From Paramecium octaurelia (Eukaryota; Ciliophora; Oligohymenophorea; Peniculida; Parameciidae), in the NCBI GenBank assembly GCA_905182995.1, contig CAJJDP010000016.1, positions 186,001-250,000 on the forward strand: 64,000 nt of DNA. The letters run 5' to 3'. This document shows, piece by piece, positions 11,144 to 24,620 of this stretch. Positions within the stretch are counted from its first letter, which is position 1, and every line of letters begins with the position of its first letter. The notes under the pieces were generated by a model. It made no database searches. It was not told the DNA's origin and worked only from the letters and a program-made list of their open reading frames with translations. A program made the position numbers and the translations under genes.

Positions 11144-14100
11144 ATGGATAATTAAGCAGAAGAATTAATTTCTGTAGAAAATGATCAAAATAATCTCTAA
11201 ACAGAAGTGACATACTAAAATTAAGACGAAACTAATAGTAATCTTTAGGATTTAAATAATGGACAAGATGGACAATCAAAGGCACATTAAATCAAAGAGG
11301 ATTAAATTTTAAAGAATGCAAAAGAATCGAATTAATAGTTAGAATAATTACAATAAAATTTTGAGAAAGTGAAACTTGAACTTGAAGAGAAGATTAAAAA
11401 ATACACATCATTAGAAAATTAATATAGCGATTTGCAATCTTCTTATTAATAATAAATCTAATAATTGGAAAATGAATTTAATCATAAAAATGAGGAATAT
11501 TAAAGACAAATTAAAGAGTATTAGAGTAAATTAGACAATATGCAGATGGAGTATGATAAAATATAGATTACTTTGAAAAAATCAGAACAAAAATATAATT
11601 AACTTTAAGAGGTTTAATTAGAATAGAATAATTAACATAGAATTGATATAGAGTCATTAATCGAAAAACTATAGAGATCAGAATCGTCTAAAGACAAATT
11701 ATAATAAGAAATGTAGAAGCATTAAAATAATTTAGATATGATTTCCAAATTAAAAAAAGAAATAGACTCTTATAAAATTCAAATGTAGGAATAAAACAAT
11801 CATATTGATATCATCAAATAAGATAATAAAACTATTGTTTAGAATTTGGCTGAATAATTGAGAAAAGAGCAATAAAAAACACATGATGTCAATAATGAAA
11901 AGGTCAAACTTGAATAGTCAGTGCAAAGATAATTAAATGAAAAGAATGAATAAATTAAAAAAATATAGAATGAAATTCATTAGTTAAATCAATAAATGTC
12001 TTCGTCGGAACAAAAAAACCAAAAAACTATAAAATCTTTAGAAGAATAGATAGAAAAAGCAAATGCTGAAATTAAAGATTTAAAATAAAAATCTCAATCG
12101 ATTAATAATAATAATGAACAATAAAAAATGAAAATTAAATAATAAGAGGAAATTATTACATAGATCATTGACGAAAATACTTTATTTAAAAAGTAAATTG
12201 AAGAATCGCAAAATCAAATTATAAAACTAAAAGAATAGTGTTAAAAGGTAACTGAACAAAAATCACATTTTGATATAAAATGCTTAAATTTATTGGAAGA
12301 AAAGGAAATGGCAGAATTGAAAATTAACTAATTGGAATCAAAATTGCTCGAATAATAACAAACATATAAATCATTTTAAAATAACTCACTTTAAGATATA
12401 GAGAACTTTTAAAACACCATTAAGTAACTCCAATAGTAATTAATGGATGAGAAATAAATCTCAGAAGATAAAATTAAAGAATTGAACAATCAATTATAGC
12501 AACAAATCTAAAATAATTAAGATATTACTAATAAATAGTAAGATTTAAACAGTCAAATTGAAAAGCTTAATATCTAAATTGTAGATTGTGAAAAATATGA
12601 TTTGTAGATTTAGAATTTAGAAATAATACATTAAACATAAAAAGAATAAATTGAAAGGCTTAATTAAGAAATGCATTAAAACAATGAAAATTTATTATTA
12701 GAAATTGACTCAAAAGAAAATTTATAATCAAAATTAAATGAATATGAAAGCACAATTTAAGAGTTGTAATAACGAAATTAGGACTATATAGTTTAATTTG
12801 ATAAACTAAAAGAAAGTAGCAGTTTTGAAAAAGCATAAATTTAATAAGAATTATAGAATGCATAAGAGGAAATAGCAAATTCTAAAGAATAAATGAAAAT
12901 AGAATTAAAAGAAAAGGAGGAATCTTTAATTAATTTAAGATAAAGTATTGAATAACAATAATAAGAAGTTTCTAAGTTATAAGAGGAAAACAGCAATTAC
13001 AATTTAAAATTATAATAATAAGAAGAGATAGTGTCAGAACTTAAAAATCATGTTGAAACATTGAATTTGTAAATAAATGAAAAAGAGAATACAATTAAAT
13101 AGCTTGAAGAAATTAAATAATCCTTCTAATCCTAATTAGTATTATGGACAGAATCGATTAATTTAAAGGTTAATGATTTAGAATAATTATCTTAAAAAAA
13201 TGATTAAAATACTAAAGTATTGATGTAAGAGATATCAGTATTAACTAATAAGACCAAAGATTAAGATTGCAATTCTGAGATTGAAATAAATATTCAAAAT
13301 GAAAGTCAAAAGGATAAAAAAATAGAATAACTTCAATAGGACCTTTTAGAATTAAGCTCAAAATTGGAAGGTGAGAGATAAATATTTGAAGCTAAATGTT
13401 CTTCAATACGAGAAGAAATTACCAAATAGTATGAGGAGACACTATAAAATAATCTAAATGCATAAAGATTATAATTAATCAATTAATATGATCAATAGAT
13501 TAGTGAACTTTCTAATGATATTTAAATATAAAAATAATTGGTATTAGATTGCCAATAGGAATCACAATAATTTAAGGAATAATAGAAACATACAATCGAA
13601 TAATATATTAAGGAAATTGAAGATTTAACTTAAATATGCTAAAATGAGGAATCATAGAAATAAATTCTAATAAAAGACTTGGAGACTGCTCAAATTTTAT
13701 AATAAGAGATTGAAAATATAAAGGAGGAGAATTAAATTTTATAGAACAGTGTAAAAACTGAATAAGAACAAAAAAATCTATTGGTTTAACAATTTTAAAA
13801 GGAAATCGATATTCAGAAATCTTAAATTTTATAAGAATAACAAAATAATTAAGTTAGCTTGGACAAAATTAATTAATTACAGCAATAAGTCTTAGAGTTA
13901 GTGGAGAAACAAGATAAAATGCATGAAGACCTAGAACTAATGTAAGCAAGTTTGAAGTAGGAATAAGAAAAAGAGATCAAATTATTAAGTGAATTCAATT
14001 CTCAAAGTGTGCTATTAGAATCAACTTAGTCAAGCCTTGATGCAAAAACTTAACAAATGAAAGAGTAGGAATAACAATATTCAGCTGAAATTCAGTAGTT

Positions 14101-16386
14101 GGAGGGTCATATTGTTGTTCTAAATAATAAAATACAAGATTTAGAAGCATAAATAGTTTCAATTAAAAATTCCCATCAGGATGAATTAGATTCGAATTCT
14201 AATAATTTAGAGTTGAAAATCAATCAGGAGAATTAAAATAGTTTGCTGCAATTACGGAATGAATTTGAAACAGCTGCATAAATATTTAAGGAATAAAAAC
14301 AAGGAATGCAAGAAGAAATTGATGCATTGCAGTTTTAGATTGAATAAATGGAAGTTAAGAATTTAGAATAGAAATAATTATATTAAGAGCAATTTGAGAA
14401 AAAGTGTAAAGAGTAATAGTAGGAGGTTGATTTGTTAAAAAAGTAAAGAATCGAACAGGATGATATGATATAATCATTATAAAAGTCCTAAGTTTAACTT
14501 AAAGAGAAAGAAGCTTAACTAGAATAATTAAATCTCTAATTATCTGCATTTTAAGAGGAACTATATCAAATGGAATAGAAATATGAAAATAAGTTATTAT
14601 CAATAAAGCAGAAACATGAGTCATAAATTGATGATTTGCATAGGTTGATTTAGGAACTAAAGTAACAATTAAATACAGTTGAAAGCGAAGGAAGGATGAT
14701 GTAAAACAGTTTAAATGAAATGGAAGTTTTGGATTTTAAATGCAAAGAACTTAAAACTGAAAATTAGGAGCTTTAATTAAAAATTTAAGAACTCTAAAAG
14801 GGGTCTGATTAAGAGAAATCAGATAATTAAAATAATGCTCAGAATAATGAGTTAAAGGATTAAATAGAAGAGTTGAATTCTTAAATTTTGAATTAATAAA
14901 GAGAACAATTGCAAATCGAAAAGTAGCGAATACAAGAAAAGGAATAATAAAATAATTTGATAGAAGAGCTTAAAAGAGAAATTCAAGAGCAAAAGAAATA
15001 AATTCTATAGTATTAGGAATAAATATAAACAATTACCTAATAATTGTAATAAGGAGATATATCATAGACAATTCCTTAAAAAGATTATCAAATATTAGAG
15101 AATAAGTCAAAGGAATAATAGAACTAAATTAGATAGTTATAAAGTGAACTTGCTTCTTTGAAGTAGTTATAAGAAGATTAAGTAAGAATGTTAAATTAAA
15201 AATCTTCAAGAAACTCAACTTCTACTTCTATGGAGGCAATGATTGAGAAATGTGCAGCCCTATAATCAATAATTGAGGAACAAAGTATAATTAATTCTAA
15301 ATTAAATGTGGAAATTGGATTATTTAAATAGCAAAATGAATAATTGAAAGATGACTTAAAGATTTGTCATCAAGAACTTAAGGAATTAAGAGTAATTTCA
15401 GAAGATAGATTCAGATTGGAAAGTGAACTTTAATAGGCACTTGCATTAATAGCAGAGCAAGAGAATAAAGCCAATATATTTACTCACAATACTCAATTAA
15501 CCAAAGAGCTATAAGAAAAGAATCATAAACAATCGGAAGAATTAGAAAGTTTAAGAAAGCAATTGAAGTAATTCGAAAGGTAGAAATAAAAGGTAAAATT
15601 AATCAAAATTATTAGGTTTAAGAAAAATTGACTGAAACGGTGGAAGAATTGGAGAAATTGAAGAAATAGCTAGAAGTATCTTAACAAGAATTGGAAAACA
15701 GAAATACAAAAATTATTGAATTGGAAAAGTTACTTTAAACATAATTGTAAGATTTTTAAATTTTGGAATCTTAGTATAATGAATCCTTAAAGAATTGTGA
15801 AATTTTATAGAAATCATTAGATGATTTTAATAAGCTAAGTACAAGAGAGATAGAAGAATTAAACAAAGATAATCAATAGAAATAATAACGAATATCTTAA
15901 TTGTAAGGAGAGATATAGAGTTTAATAAAGGATGTGCATACTTTAAAAGATTTTTAGGCCAGATAGAAATAAGTGTCTGAAGCTCCGTTGACAAAGAAAG
16001 ATAAAATAGTTGTGGAGTCTTTGGTAAATAGAATTCAAGAATTGGAAATGCAGAATAAAACAATAAAGGATTAGTTTTCAGGAAAGATAATTAAATTAAC
16101 AAATGAGTTAGAAGAAAAAGTTTCATACATTTAACTTTTAGCATATCATCTTAGTAAAGGATATCCAAATTTAAGTGAAGCTGATTTGTAAGAATTAATA
16201 TTCTATAAAATATAGGATCGAAAAAGAGGATGTTAAATTGATCCAGTAACTGAAGAAGAAATAGAATATTTAAGAAATAATAGAAGTATAAATATAATGT
16301 CATTATAATAGAAAACAATGATCGAAAATTTGTAATTAAGGGAATAATTAAAATTGTTAGGGGCTGAACTAAATAAGAAAAAATGA
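11144..16386 (+). CDS. Giant glutamine-rich coiled-coil protein
   Basis: 1739 aa with one 23-nt intron near 15592-15614. The sequence is almost entirely heptad-like, made of Gln, Glu, Lys, Leu, Ile and Asn, from about residue 65 to 1640; hundreds of the Gln codons are TAA or TAG. The N-terminal 60 residues are acidic and non-helical. The last 110 residues (around IQLLAYHLSKGYPNLSE to QLKLLGAELNKKK) are less repetitive and may be a small folded end. No motor head, Ca-binding or membrane segment is seen. Such proteins in ciliates act in basal bodies, infraciliary lattice or trafficking as golgin-like tethers; which one applies here cannot be read from sequence. A standard-code gene finder would break this gene into tiny fragments. 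Confidence 0.85.
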
Positions 16387-16426
16387 TGATATACTTGTTT
16401 ATTTATATTTTTAACATAATATCAAT

Positions 16427-17756
16427 TCATTGTTATTTTTATTACTATTATTGCTTATTAGCTTTCCATGCGGCAATATCGATAATTCTTGGTTATTCCC
16501 ATAAAAATTCAGATTCAGTTCTACCAAAATGACCACCTGAAGCAGTTTTAGCATAAATGGGTCTTCTTAATTTAAGTTCTCTAATAATAACTCCTGGTCT
16601 CAAATCGAAGCTTTCTTATACAATTTCAGATAGATCATCATCATCATAACCTTCAGCATGTGTTCCATATGAATTAACAGAAATTGACAATGGTTCACTG
16701 ATACCAATACCATATGCAACTTAAATCATGACTCTCTTGCATAATTTAGATGCCACCAATGATTTGGCAACCCATCTGGCAGCATAAGCAGCACTTCTAT
16801 CAACTTTTGTGGGGTCTTTTCCTGAGAATGCACCACCACCGTGGCCACCCCATCCACCATAAGTATCAACAATGATTTTACGACCAGTCAATCCTGCATC
16901 TCCATATGGTCCACCAACAGTAAATGCTTTGGATGGATTCAAATGGTATTGAGTATGTTCATCAACATATTATTGAGGTAAGACATGCCTTTGAGAATAG
17001 AATTCACATATACTTGAGAACATGAGAATGCAATTCGGCTTGTATTTCACTATGTGTGATTTTTTCATCATGTTATTATGAGATTAACACATTGTGAATT
17101 CTAACAGGGAAGAAGGTTGCACCATCTCTTTTGTATTCAACGGTAACTTAAACTTTAGCATCTGGTCTCATCCAAGGACAGATTTCTTTTTCTCTGCATT
17201 CCTGGAGTCTCGCAATTAGTTTATTGCAGAGATGATGAGTCAATGGCATCAATTCAGGGGTTTCATCTGACGCATATCCTATCATTAATCCTTAATCTCC
17301 TGCGCCAATCTCATCTTCGTGTTTAGCACCAACGACAGCTTGATTAATCTCTCTAGATTATTGGTCTAATGAGACTATTATGGATGCATTCTTGTAGTCC
17401 AATCCCTTGCCTAAAATGACGTAATAATTAATTGGATTACTTATGTTATCATAACCAACGTTTTTGATTGCTTCTCTGACGATTGTCTCATAGGGCACTT
17501 AAGCATTTGTTGTGATTTCACCGAAAACCATAACAAGAGAGTTTTTGCATGCTGATTCACAAGCTACTTTAGAATTGGGATCTTGGTCCAAACAAGCATC
17601 AAGAATGCTGTCACTAATGAAGTCACATAATTTATCAGGATGACCAGCGCTAACACTTTCAGATGTAAATAAGAAGTGTCCCTTTGGTAATTGGAACTTT
17701 GTTTTATGAGTTGAAAGCAAATGATGCTATTCATCTAATCTATAATGAGTGGCCAT
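16427..17756 (-). CDS. MAT: S-adenosylmethionine synthetase
   Basis: 434 aa with one 25-nt intron. It makes S-adenosylmethionine from methionine and ATP in the cytosol. Both signature motifs are present: EIGAGDQGLMIGYA (adenine-binding) and [20 protein letters not shown] (the Gly-rich P-loop-like motif), along with [13 protein letters not shown] at the N-terminus and TVEYKRDGA. Length is slightly above the usual 380-400 because of a 15-residue N-terminal lead and a C-terminal Gln tail (about QQQQQKQQ) encoded by consecutive TAA/TAG codons before the TGA. The start is the first ATG in frame. It converges on the giant coiled-coil gene with 40 bp between stops. Confidence 0.96.
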
Positions 17757-17820
17757 TTGTAGCTACAGAATTAAAAAATTAATTTTATTTACATTATATA
17801 AATATATGTCTATATATAAA

Positions 17821-18190
17821 TCACAACTTATAAATCTTGCCACGTTCATCTAGAATGTTTTTCAATTCATTTAACTTACGTTGAGATTCGATTTCAAATT
17901 GTATAGTCTTTTTTTGATATTCTCCTTACTAATCTTACGGAATAAGATATTGCTTTGATGGATCAGAATTGTTATAAATCGGTAATGCATAGAACACTTT
18001 GTTCCCTATTTTCCTCTTCTATTTCTCCTCAAAGTAATTATCCAGTTCTAATCAATTTTTGCTCATTAATATTACCTAATTCACATTGCTTGAAACAAGT
18101 CTCCACTGTTTTCGAATTTATGTCCTTTACGCAGTTATATTAGCATTAATGAAATTAGGCAAAGGCACGAATCTTTAATTTCTTACTCAT
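17821..18190 (-). CDS. Small protein with a twin CX3C motif
   Basis: 113 aa with one 28-nt intron. Residues 16-36 hold CQYNC and CFKQC, that is CX3C-X11-CX3C. This spacing is typical of small proteins oxidised by Mia40 in the mitochondrial intermembrane space (small Tims and related). The remainder is charged and ends in a helix (FEIESQRKLNELKNILDERG). It is not a clear Tim8/9/10/13, since in those the pattern lies mid-protein with no long C-terminal extension. Location and function are inferred. Intron removal gives exactly 114 codons, which supports the gene. It lies 65 bp upstream of the SAM synthetase start on the same strand. Confidence 0.7.
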
Positions 18191-18839
18191 TATTTTGTAA
18201 TCATGCACGCATTTAAGAATCTTTAGATCTTAAGTATCAACATTCTAACCAAACATTAATTTTATTATTATAAACAATTAAATTTATAAAATATTATTTC
18301 TCTATCTTATGTTATTATATTATTGTAATGCATTCCTGCTGTTTCAATATATTTTATCTTAACTATTCACGATGGAATTACTTTAAAAACTGCAAATATA
18401 TATAAAAAAGTGAAAAATGATTGCATTTAACATCATCATATTCATTAATTCAACATAAAGAAATATTAATCAAATTCATAATCATTTACAATCAGTCTCA
18501 ATCATTAGAAATATCAATAAATTATTATAATCTTGGGATAAATAGTTACTTGAAATTATGTATATTTGGAGAACCTAAATATCTTAATAATCTAAAAGTA
18601 TAAATTTATATATTAAAAAAAGGCCATCCATTTTACTTAATATCAAAATAAAATTTGATCACTTAATCCTATGAAGATGCCACATAAGTATAAGATATTG
18701 ATTTTATTTAATATTAATTTATTAATCAATCTATAATCCCTTCTCATTTGTTCTAGATGATAATACATCAACAAAATTAACTTATTAAAATATTTATAAA
18801 TGTCCTAACAATGATTTATTCAAAATGTTTTCTAAATTC
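18191..18839. other. Intergenic, nothing recognised
   Basis: About 650 bp of AT-rich sequence upstream of the twin-CX3C gene. A 60-codon open frame near 18421 lacks coding character. Confidence 0.35.
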
Positions 18840-19350
18840 TAGAGTAAATTTCAACAAAAATTATAAGTAGAAATTATAGATTTGAAATTCTATTAGATAA
18901 CTTAACTTCAGATATCAAATCAATTATCTATACACAATAAAGAGATAAAATTTCAGATTATAGCAATAGTTCGTCAATTTCATTGTTAGACTGAGATAAA
19001 TACGATATGTACAATTTCAAGTCCTTTGTAGAAAAGTTCATTAAATCTAACAAAGAGTATTGATATCATGATAAGGGATTATGAGGTTCTTTTTTGAATG
19101 ATATATATTAATTTAGAAATTACTACCAATTCTTTAGATAAAAAAATTAAGTAAAGTATGTTGTAATCTAATTAAAATTCTTAATTCTCTTGCTTAACTA
19201 TGATGGTCTTCAAAAATGATAAATAAATTGCGATATTCTTTTGAAAAGGAGTTCTATTTTTCATTCTCCTATTTATACTAATTTTACAGAATTGAAGCAA
19301 CCGTATTTATGCTGCAATAATTAATAATACTCCAAAAACGTTGTTAATTG
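18840..19350 (+). pseudogene. Coding-like stretch broken by several TGA codons
   Basis: One plus-strand frame reads as plausible protein over about 160 codons (for example LLDNLTSDIKSIIYTQ, YNFKSFVEKFIKSNKEY, FLNDIYQFRNYYQFF, QVKYVVIQLKFLILLL), but at least five TGA codons interrupt it and no introns remove them. Codon choice resembles neighbouring genes more than intergenic DNA. I read it as a decayed host gene whose family I cannot name. Lost duplicates are common in Paramecium. The alternative is chance, since AT-rich DNA with only one stop codon gives deceptive frames. Confidence 0.35.
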
Positions 19351-19415
19351 AGTTGATCAATGATGTGCGTTCATCATTTTAAATTATTAAATGTTTTATA
19401 AAAATAAAATTAACG

Positions 19416-20484
19416 ATGTTATTAAAAGAGAGAGGTTATTATTGGAGTAATGGGTCTTTTTATTATGGATAATGGATGGATAACAAAATAAGCGGAGTGG
19501 GATTATTCATTAATAATGATAATATTATAGTGGGTTAATTTAACAATGGACTTTTGCATGGATATTGCTAACTCATATACTCTAATAAATTCAAATATTG
19601 CAAATACGAGAATGGCTTACAGGTAGGATTAATAAAGTACGACTACTTCAATGGAGAAACCATTGTGGACAATACCCAAACTTAGGATTAAGAAGAATTA
19701 GACATCATAAACAAATTGAATCATTCCTATTTTGTAATATAATTAAATAACTTAGTTGATACTATTGAAAACGCAACTCAAGAATTGGAAATTGATGAAT
19801 GAGACTTAGCTTTACTTTAGTACTCTTATAAATTAAAACTAAAACGAAAACAGAAGGATCGGAGTGTTGTATGACACTAAGCAGAATAAATTTGAATATG
19901 GCTACTTCCTGAATTAACAATTAGATGGCAAGGGAGGCATCATTTTCGAATCAGGAGACAAGTATATTGGGGATTTTAAAAATGGATAATTAAATGGAAT
20001 TGGAATATTCTATAACAAATCTGAAAATCAGTATACTTAGAGTAGATTTAATAATAATGAAATTATTGAGATCATTAAGCAGTCCAAAGATCCAATTTCA
20101 CTGAGAAATCAATGGCATCAAATACCAATACCTGAATTGATAAGCAAGAATCATTTGACACCTATAAAGTAAAGCAATTATTACTCTTCTAAAAATTTCA
20201 GCAGTAAATTATCAAGATCGATAAGTCCTATGAGACCTACTATTTCAGTTAAAAAATATGCGATGTATTCACAAATAAAAAACTATCCAAATATAGAATA
20301 TAAGTTTGGATCAATTCAAAGTCATTTTGGAAAGGACGATCTCAATATCATCAAGCCTTATAGGAGCAAACAGATTAATAGTTATATCAAGCAGAGTACT
20401 AGGATCGATGATTAAAGCATCCTATAATTACATTAACAACTATTTGATGATGACTAAAATAAATTTAAGTTATTTCACAATTGA
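19416..20484 (+). CDS. Short MORN-repeat protein
   Basis: 348 aa with one 22-nt intron at 19734-19755. Without splicing, the frame hits TGA at about 19800. With splicing it stays open to TGA 20482-20484 and totals exactly 349 codons. N-terminal MORN units (YYGQWMDNKISGVG, VGQFNNGLLHGYC) and a second group after the intron (FEYGYFLNQQLDGKGG, YIGDFKNGQLNGIG) flank a charged spacer. The C-terminal 120 residues are basic, Ser/Ile rich and of unknown fold. It is likely a cortical or cytoskeletal scaffold, as for other ciliate MORN proteins. The glycogen phosphorylase gene begins 53 bp downstream. Confidence 0.75.
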
Positions 20485-20537
20485 TTGTTTGTTTGTTTTG
20501 TATATAAATAATTTATATATAAATATCTTAAGGTAAA

Positions 20538-23313
20538 ATGTCAGGTTTATAAAAGTAGATGTAAAACAGTGAATCGAAGACCTTAATGTCTAGGAAATCC
20601 TTTTGCGGGTCCAATTCAAATATGAATTAATTGTTTAGACCTGAGTTTGGATCTACGCAAAGTTTGGCTAATCATGAAAGATTGTGGCATTTGATGTAAA
20701 ATTACTTGCCTTCTGACAAGAAAAGGTATAATGATCCAATTTAAAATTAAGTATTTAGGAACAGATAGTGAATCATGTAGAATTTTCACTTGCGAGAACA
20801 AGATTTGATTTCCATTAAGTCCATTGTTATTAAGCTGTGTCTCACTCTATAAGAGATAGATTGATTGAAAGTTTTAATGATACTCAATTGTATTTTCATG
20901 AATAGGATTGCAAGAGAGTATACTATTTATCAATTGAATTTCTAATTGGAAGATGTCTGTAAAACGCTGTAGGAAATCTAGGATTATAAGATGCTTACAC
21001 AGAAGCAGTTCAAGAATTGGGTTACAAATTGGAAGACCTCTACGATGAAGAAGTGGATCCAGCCTTAGGAAATGGTGGATTAGGGTATAAAATAATCCAT
21101 TAATTTCTAGTCGTTTGGCAGCCTGCTTCTTAGATTCACTTGCAACATTGAATTACCCAGCCTTTGGTTATGGTATTAGATATAGTTATGGAATATTCAA
21201 GTAATTGATTCAAAATGGGTAATAAGTGGAAGCACCAGATTACTGGTTAGAGAAGGGTAACCCTTGGGAAATTGAGAGATTGGATGTGTAATATCCAGTC
21301 AAATTTTATGGAAGAGTAGTCAAGAGACACGAGAATGGTTAGGAAAAGTCATTATGGGAAGCAGGAGTATATATCATAATTAGATTTAATAGGAAACAAT
21401 AGTTGCCAGAGCTTATGATACTCCAATCCCAGGATATATGACATTCAATACAATAGCTTTGAGATTGTGGAGATCTGTGCCAGCAAATGAGTTTGATTTT
21501 ACTAGTTTTAATGAGGGAGATTATTTCAAGTCATTGGAAGCCAGAGAAAAAGCAGAATACATAACATCAGTCTTATATCCAAATGATAATTCCTATGCTG
21601 GAAAAGAACTCAGATTGAAATAAGAATATTTACTAGTTAGTGCTACACTTTAAGATATTATGAGAAGATTCAAAAAAGTAAGAAGAGATTGGTCCATTCT
21701 GCCAGAAAAGGTAGCCATTCAATTAAATGACACTCATCCTTCATTAGCTATATTGGAACTCTTAAGAATTTTGATTGATCAAGAGGGTATGACTCATGCA
21801 AATGCTTGGGAAATCATTTCCAAGACTTTCGGTTATACAAATCATACAGTATTACCTGAAGCTTTAGAGAAATGGGGTGTTGATTTGTTAGGTAGTTTAT
21901 TGCCTAGACATCTTGAGATTATCTACTATGTTAATATGATTTTCTTGAATAAAGTAAGTGCTAAATTCCCAGGAGATGCACACAAATTATCAGCACTCTC
22001 ACTTATTGAAGAAGGCCCAGTGAAGAAGATCAGAATGGCTAATTTATCAATCATCGGATCACATATGGTTAATGGTGTTGCAAGAATACATTCAGAGTTA
22101 TTGAAGACAGATTTGTTTAAGGATCATTTTGAGATGAGACCAAAGAAGTTTATTAACATCACCAATGGTGTTGCACCAAGAAGATGGCTCAGATCATGTA
22201 ATCAACAATTAGCTAAATTGTATGATGAATGGTTAGGCACAGACGAATGGGTACTCAATATGGATATGTTGAAAACTCTAGAAGACAAATGCGAAGATCA
22301 ATTGGCATTAATCTAATTTATGAAGGTCAAAAGAAATAATAAATTAAGACTTATCAAGTGGGTTAGACAATATTGTAATGTAGAAGTTAATGCGGATACT
22401 TTATTTGATATTCAAGTCAAGAGAATTCATGAATACAAAAGATAATTCATGAACATCCTTTATGTCATCTATAGGTATCTTTTATTAAAGGATACTCCTA
22501 CTGAAGGCAGAAAAAAGTTTGCACCAAGAACTGTTTTCTTTGGGGGAAAGGCAGCTCCTGGATATTTGAATGCAAAAAGAATCATCAAATTGATTAATGC
22601 TGTTGCTGAAGTCGTAAATCATGATTTGGATACTAATCATTTCCTGAAAGTAGTGTTCCTACCCAATTATAATGTATCATCAGCAGAAATCATTATACCT
22701 GCCTCAGATATTTCTTAACATATTTCAACTGCAGGCACAGAAGCATCAGGAACATCCAATATGAAATTTGTAATGAATGGTGGAATCATTTTAGGAACTT
22801 GGGATGGTGCTAATATTGAAATTGCAGAAGAAGTTGGACTTGACAATATCTTCATTTTTGGTGCAAGAGTAGAAGAAGTTGGTAAATTGATTGACAACAT
22901 GAAAAACTCTGATCCTTTTCAATACATTCAAAAACCTCTTTGGAATGTTATCTAAGCTATAAGATCTGGTATCTTTGGACATGATCATCATGGATTATTA
23001 GACTCAATTACAAACAGAAATGATTTCTATTTAGTGGGACATGATTTCTATCATTACGCCTAAGCTCAAATTAAAGTATATTATATATCCTATATTTCAG
23101 ATCGATCAATTATATCAAGATAAGATTTAATGGGCAAAGAAAGCATTCTACAATTCTATCAGATCAGGCAAGTTTAGTAGTGATAGAACTATTCATGAGT
23201 ATGCTTAAAAGATTTGGTATAATTATGTATCTTAAAATCTTAGGAATATAAAACCCATCGTTGTACCTCAACCCACAGCCAATAAATAAGATAGATTTAA
23301 AATCTAGAAATGA
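20538..23313 (+). CDS. Glycogen phosphorylase
   Basis: 890 aa with four introns (26, 26, 26 and 25 nt); the spliced length is exactly 891 codons. It releases glucose-1-phosphate from glycogen or other alpha-1,4-glucan using phosphate and pyridoxal phosphate. Visible marks: [94 protein letters not shown] and the PLP-lysine segment [15 protein letters not shown]. The N-terminal about 45 residues before the family start are Ser/Lys/Asn rich. They may carry regulatory phosphorylation, as in animal and yeast enzymes, but no certain site is seen. The protein is cytosolic, as there is no targeting peptide. Confidence 0.97.
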
Positions 23314-24249
23314 ATAATTTTTATTAAAAACATAAAATATTATGATCAATAATTCTTAAGCAGTTGAAAATTAAGATTAATATACCTTGAAAATTAAAAA
23401 TCATGTCATCTTAAAAGATGATAACTATAAAATTGATTTAATAACAAAACAAATTTTATTACTTTAAAATCCAGATTAGATCATTTTATATTTTTAATTA
23501 TTATCTCTGATGTATTTTTGATTGATCCCTCATCCTTAATTTATGAATTTACTTATCTATATAAAATTGTAAAGGGAAGAAGAAAATAGAATATCTGAGA
23601 AGGGAGGATAAGGGTTAAAATATAAAGATAATTAATCATTAGAAAATCAAAAGGATAAATTAATTAGAAAATTTGGAATAATTTTTAAAGTGAAAATATT
23701 TCGACTTTTAAATTGGCATAGGCATGATTTCCAACTTTAAAGTCAGATTATTTTGATAAAAAAAATTCATTAATTTAATAAAATTTTATTTTATGATGAT
23801 TTTCATAAATGGTGACAATTCTTCATGGACTTTAGTCATAGTTACACTGATTAATAAAACTATATTCTTATGATGTAAAATCACGTACGGTCTGCTGAAA
23901 ATTCATGCGGATATTACGAAAACCCATTACTGATTATATATATTATTATAATTATTTATTGAGCTTCAACCTTGAAGAAATATCAAAATAGAATTGCATG
24001 TATAATTCTAATACAAATAGAATCATTACCAATAGTGAATTTCTAAAGAATACATTAATATATTGGATTATAGAATGTTGTAATTTTGCTATAAAAAGTA
24101 TTGTATTAATTGTGATAGATTTTCTTGTAGTGTGTTTATTTTAATCACACATCTACTCTAAAATCTCAATTCTTGATTAAAAAGATTAAATCATAACTTT
24201 AACACTTTCTTCTGTGTTCAACTCATTGAGGATAATAATAAACATAAAA
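23314..24249. other. Gene-poor stretch, possibly decayed
   Basis: About 940 bp. TGA occurs in all frames. A short GC-richer island near 23881-23930 stands out from the AT-rich surroundings but matches no RNA or protein family I know. Otherwise nothing is supported. Confidence 0.3.
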
Positions 24250-24620
24250 AATGTTATGTCTAATTATTTTGCTAGAATTTAAAGTAGCACTTCAGATGTT
24301 TTGGATTCTGCTGTATTCTGAATGAAATTAAATCAAGACTCCAAATATTTATGACATTATAGAAATTAATATTAAGGGAAAGTGTGTTTTGATAAAATAA
24401 TTAAGTATGAGTCAATAATTTTTAATAAAGGAACATCAGAATAGAGATTACTCAATTTAAGAACTGTGATTCTTTCATTAATGGATAAAATTATTTGTTT
24501 GATAGAAATTGAAGATGAAATTTTGAAGAGGCTCTGGTGTCTAGAAATACTTAAATTATAAGTATAAATTGAGAATTCAAAATTAGTAACTCAGTAACTA
24601 AACTATTTTGTGATAATACT
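24250..24620 (+). pseudogene. Coding-like relic upstream of a kinase gene
   Basis: A plus-strand frame reads SNYFARIQSSTSDVLDSAVF, then CFDKIIKYESIIFNKGTSEQ, then RTVILSLMDKIICLIEIEDE with only two TGA codons over about 120 codons. The last part runs open and in frame into the kinase gene at 24682. I do not join it to the kinase: ULK-type kinases start with the catalytic domain, and the text just before ATG 24682 is low-complexity. It is probably a remnant of a lost gene of unknown family, or the 3' part of a gene I cannot resolve. Confidence 0.3.

Noticed and set aside
11144-16386. Myosin or kinesin heavy chain
   Set aside because: No motor head is present; coiled-coil similarity alone is not evidence.
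23881-23930. GC-richer island as an RNA gene or ribozyme
   Set aside because: No stem of useful length and no known ribozyme core could be drawn.
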